This document shows, piece by piece, positions 51,320 through 51,454 of a DNA stretch of 51,454 nucleotides. The position numbers were made by a program, and so were the translations under genes. Below the pieces are notes generated by a model. The model was given only the letters and a program-made list of their open reading frames with translations, was not told the DNA's origin and searched no databases. The DNA is taken from the NCBI GenBank assembly GCA_028279945.1, contig JANQMT010000118.1, forward strand, positions 1-51,454. The letters run 5' to 3'. This DNA comes from JAKSCF01 sp028279945. Lineage in GTDB: Bacteria > Bacillota > Clostridia > Peptostreptococcales > JAAYPU01. The first letter of the stretch is position 1. Each line of letters opens with the position of its first letter.

Positions 51320-51454
51320 TGTTCTATGCAACTGGCACATATCATGCCTCCAACAGCACAAAATTTGACAAAGTATTACTTAATTTTCACATTTTTATAT
51401 TACATTTTGTATTATTTTTACCCAAATCTTCTCAATATAACTTCTAGAATAATT

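Overview
The window looks like chromosomal DNA from a low-GC, Gram-positive, spore-forming Clostridia-type anaerobe. The support is a GerMN lipoprotein, a SpoIIM-family protein, SLH surface-anchoring repeats, a CIRCE operator before groESL, a glmS ribozyme, a raiA-type noncoding RNA, strong AGGAGG ribosome binding sites and T-tailed terminators. I see no phage, IS element, tRNA, rRNA or CRISPR array. The genus cannot be fixed from this sequence alone.

Positions 1-5945 (minus strand) form one operon under a cobalamin riboswitch with its own terminator: a DUF4430 lipoprotein, EcfT, a fused double EcfA ATPase (apparently starting at CTG), an S component, a secreted alpha/alpha-toroid protein with SLH anchors, and a second DUF4430 protein that runs off the window. 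DUF4430 and the alpha/alpha toroid correspond to the two halves of animal transcobalamin/intrinsic factor. The operon therefore reads as a surface corrinoid-capture and import system made from a split transcobalamin. This is the most interesting item in the window.

Positions 6063-14360 hold a small DUF5320/DUF134 pair with a repeated operator-like sequence, a GerMN lipoprotein, and a membrane cluster of RDD, SpoIIM-like, DUF58, MoxR ATPase, DUF4350, DUF4129 and a polytopic membrane protein. Positions 14387-17916 hold an SsuABC/NMT1-type ABC transporter with an EamA permease, behind a structured leader that I could not match to a known riboswitch. Positions 17963-26554 hold DUF554, groES-groEL, a VanY-like carboxypeptidase, two overlapping flavodoxin-like genes behind a 28-bp palindrome, and guaB-guaA.

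Positions 26704-30153 (minus) hold a 46-residue Gly/Cys-rich hydrophobic protein, a bactofilin, a methyltransferase and a two-component system. Positions 30418-39309 (plus) hold a CaCA antiporter, a CapA-like protein, NAD synthetase, VanZ, YhaM exoribonuclease, RecD2 helicase and ComF. Positions 39310-40248 have no protein gene but hold a raiA-type RNA with its own promoter and terminator, AT-rich tandem repeats and a DnaA-box cluster, followed by hpf. After a minus-strand archaeal-type phosphoglycerate mutase comes the c-di-AMP/aminosugar block: cdaA, cdaR, a radical SAM enzyme, glmM, a patatin-like protein, the glmS ribozyme and glmS. This links c-di-AMP synthesis with both ends of the fructose-6-phosphate to glucosamine-1-phosphate route to peptidoglycan. 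The last kilobase holds a small membrane protein and a possible decayed gene.

Dispersed GTAG-flanked hairpins (REP-like) and an 18-bp CTGTCCCC-type repeat lie between genes at 9.2-9.3, 35.2, 45.85-45.9 and 48.4 kb. Their mobilising enzyme is not in this window.
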